Shown here: one piece after another, positions 62,637 through 64,000 of the stretch | Position numbering within the stretch: position 1 is the first letter of the stretch | How the letters are laid out: each line of letters begins with the position of its first letter | From: Vibrio hippocampi | Lineage (GTDB): Bacteria > Pseudomonadota > Gammaproteobacteria > Enterobacterales > Vibrionaceae | Reading direction: 5' to 3' | NCBI RefSeq assembly: GCF_921292975.1 | Contig: NZ_CAKLCM010000002.1 | Coordinates: 310,001-374,000, forward strand | Length of the DNA stretch: 64,000 nt | Made by a program: the position numbers and the translations under genes | The notes under the pieces: generated by a model | What the model saw: the letters and a program-made list of their open reading frames with translations, nothing else | Told to the model about the DNA's origin: nothing | The model's database searches: none

Positions 62637-64000
62637 ATGAGTCTGTCTATCGCAACCAGTAATCTAGTAAAATCTTCAGTAACTAAGCCTGAAATTGCCA
62701 CTTCGGGACAACCTGTTGAGGTGTCTGAATCCGGTGGCGATAGCGGCGAAGCGAGCACCTTTTCTGATACCCTTGATGCCACGTTGACAGAGAGCAAGGG
62801 CAAAGCCTCCGATAAGGCTGTTTCTACGGACAAAGCTTCTATGGACAAGGCGGCTTCTATTGATCAAGCAGCTTCTGCGGATAAGACGGTTTCTGCCGAT
62901 AAATCCCTATCTACAGATAACTCTGCCGCAGAGAAAAGCGTCACTGAGAAAGCCGCCAAACAAGGCGACGCAGAGATGAACCCGCAACCAACAGCGAAAG
63001 CGGTCGTCTCAGCTCAAGGTGATGATGGTGAGTTGCCATTCAGTGATGAGTCACTGGATGTCAAAACCGATTCGTCAGCAAACATCGACAAACACAGTGC
63101 CAGTCACGCGGCGCATTCCCAATCTTCTAGCGCCGTATCTGGTGATGAGTCTGCCACTCCAGCAACAACTCAAGCGGATACCAGTAAACTTTCAGCGAAC
63201 AAAACCCTTTCTGATAGCGCAGAACTGTTGGCGCGTCTCGATCAGTCAAATAAAGCGTTAAAGCCCAATCCAAATCAGTCATTGTCGAATGATTTCAAAA
63301 TTTCCGCCGTTACAGCCCACAGTACTCAGGCGTTAACTGGCGACGAGACGGGTATTCACCCAAGCAAACCACTGTCTAGTCAAACCGATGATAGTCACGA
63401 GAGTGATGTTAAAACGGGCGATTCTAAAATGAATAGCGCGACAACCGAGCAAGTCGCGAAAAGTCAGGGTGAAGTGGTGACGCTCTCTTCCGGTAAACCA
63501 CAGCAAGCGGGTTTAACATCGTCTGAACATGGACAACTTACCGAAGCAGGACGTGCGGCAACGGTCGAGCAGGCGTCAACCCTACCGTCTGGTGATGCAA
63601 ACCCCGAAAGTTATAAACAAACGAACATTGAACAAGCCGGTTTAGAAAAAGTTGGTGTAGAAAAAGTCGGCGTTGAAAAAGCAGCAGTGACCTCTGACGT
63701 TGCTACGCAAGTAACAAACTCGACTTCGATGATATCAGGGTCGACAGCCGCTAAAGAAGTGACGCATAGCGGTTTTTCCTCCGATAATGTGCTGAATGAA
63801 AGCGGCAAGGTTGTTGAGAAAAGTGCCGATATGACCGTGGCATCGAACCAGACGACGCAAGTTGATGGCAAAGAGATCAAAGCGGTAGCAGCAGCCGACG
63901 CAGTAGCGTTAGCAAATGGTGATGTTGAACTGCAATCAACCTCGGATTCACAGCAAGTCAGCAACGGCTCGCTAATCGACACCTCATCAGCTCAGCCGTC
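62637..64000 (+). CDS. fliK: Hook-length control protein FliK, N-terminal part (cut by window end)
   Basis: 454 codons are open from ATG 62637 to the window end with no stop. The visible part is the low-complexity, Ser/Thr/Ala/Asp-rich ruler region and carries no hydrophobic core. A hexapeptide-like repeat of the type DKAAS(A/I/M) occurs about six times at residues 60-100, and EKVGV repeats near 340. The conserved C-terminal substrate-switch domain lies beyond the window. Identity rests on position after fliJ and composition; minus-strand open frames over this region are shadows of the repetitive sequence. Confidence 0.85.
   Translation, partial: MSLSIATSNLVKSSVTKPEIATSGQPVEVSESGGDSGEASTFSDTLDATLTESKGKASDKAVSTDKASMDKAASIDQAASADKTVSADKSLSTDNSAAEKSVTEKAAKQGDAEMNPQPTAKAVVSAQGDDGELPFSDESLDVKTDSSANIDKHSASHAAHSQSSSAVSGDESATPATTQADTSKLSANKTLSDSAELLARLDQSNKALKPNPNQSLSNDFKISAVTAHSTQALTGDETGIHPSKPLSSQTDDSHESDVKTGDSKMNSATTEQVAKSQGEVVTLSSGKPQQAGLTSSEHGQLTEAGRAATVEQASTLPSGDANPESYKQTNIEQAGLEKVGVEKVGVEKAAVTSDVATQVTNSTSMISGSTAAKEVTHSGFSSDNVLNESGKVVEKSADMTVASNQTTQVDGKEIKAVAAADAVALANGDVELQSTSDSQQVSNGSLIDTSSAQP

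Noticed and set aside
63611..63982. Minus-strand open frame of 123 codons inside fliK
   Set aside because: It lies opposite the repetitive Ser/Thr/Ala/Val-rich part of fliK, has a low-complexity product and no ribosome site; it is a shadow of the plus-strand gene.

Overview
This window is the chromosome of a marine gammaproteobacterium, almost certainly a Vibrio. The evidence is the gene order flgNMA-cheVR-flgBCDEFGHIJKL, multiple flagellins, flaG-fliD-flaI-fliS, flrABC and fliEFGHIJK; the Vibrio-type H-ring and outer-membrane genes flgT/flgO/flgP; and a second secDF pair preceded by a VemP-type arrest peptide. No CRISPR array, rRNA operon, intact prophage or intact IS element was seen.

Region 1 (1-23.5 kb) is mixed housekeeping and accessory DNA. 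It opens with the end of sucB and complete sucCD (TCA cycle). Next come the divergent zinc-uptake genes znuCB and znuA around a Zur-like palindrome, a membrane-anchored AraC-type protein, and a pxpCBA 5-oxoprolinase operon. A probable small RNA on the minus strand lies before the ferrous iron operon feoABC. argS and yecM follow. Then comes an isolated CI/Cro-like divergent pair with three matching operators, followed by vemP-secD2-secF2, a dead lysR gene, and a merR gene with a carboxymuconolactone-decarboxylase-like target. A VOC gene with a palindromic promoter, a kinase-like gene and a GNAT gene close the region; the last two resemble integron cassettes. tRNA-Arg(CCT) ends it.

Region 2 (23.5-64 kb) is one nearly uninterrupted polar flagellum cluster. 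It runs from the basal-body accessory genes (flgT, flgO, flgP) through FlgN/FlgM/FlgA, CheV/CheR, rod-hook-ring genes, hook-filament junction, three flagellins and the cap (FliD) with its neighbours. It continues with the regulatory cascade FlrA, FlrB and FlrC, then MS-ring, switch and export genes to fliK, which is cut by the window end. Sigma-54-type (-24/-12) promoters are visible before flgB, flgF, flgK, flaC and fliE. Sigma-28-type promoters are visible before flgM and the two later flagellins. This fits the known hierarchy FlrA to FlrBC to sigma-54 genes to FliA genes. Two genes interrupt the cluster: an A+T-rich CPBP membrane protease between flgJ and flgK, and an alkaline phosphatase lipoprotein between the first and second flagellin.

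The most unusual structural feature is that many intergenic gaps carry short imperfect tandem repeats (13-21 bp units, 2-5 or more copies). Each locus has its own unit, and several begin at or across a stop codon. At least 15 such loci are present in the window.
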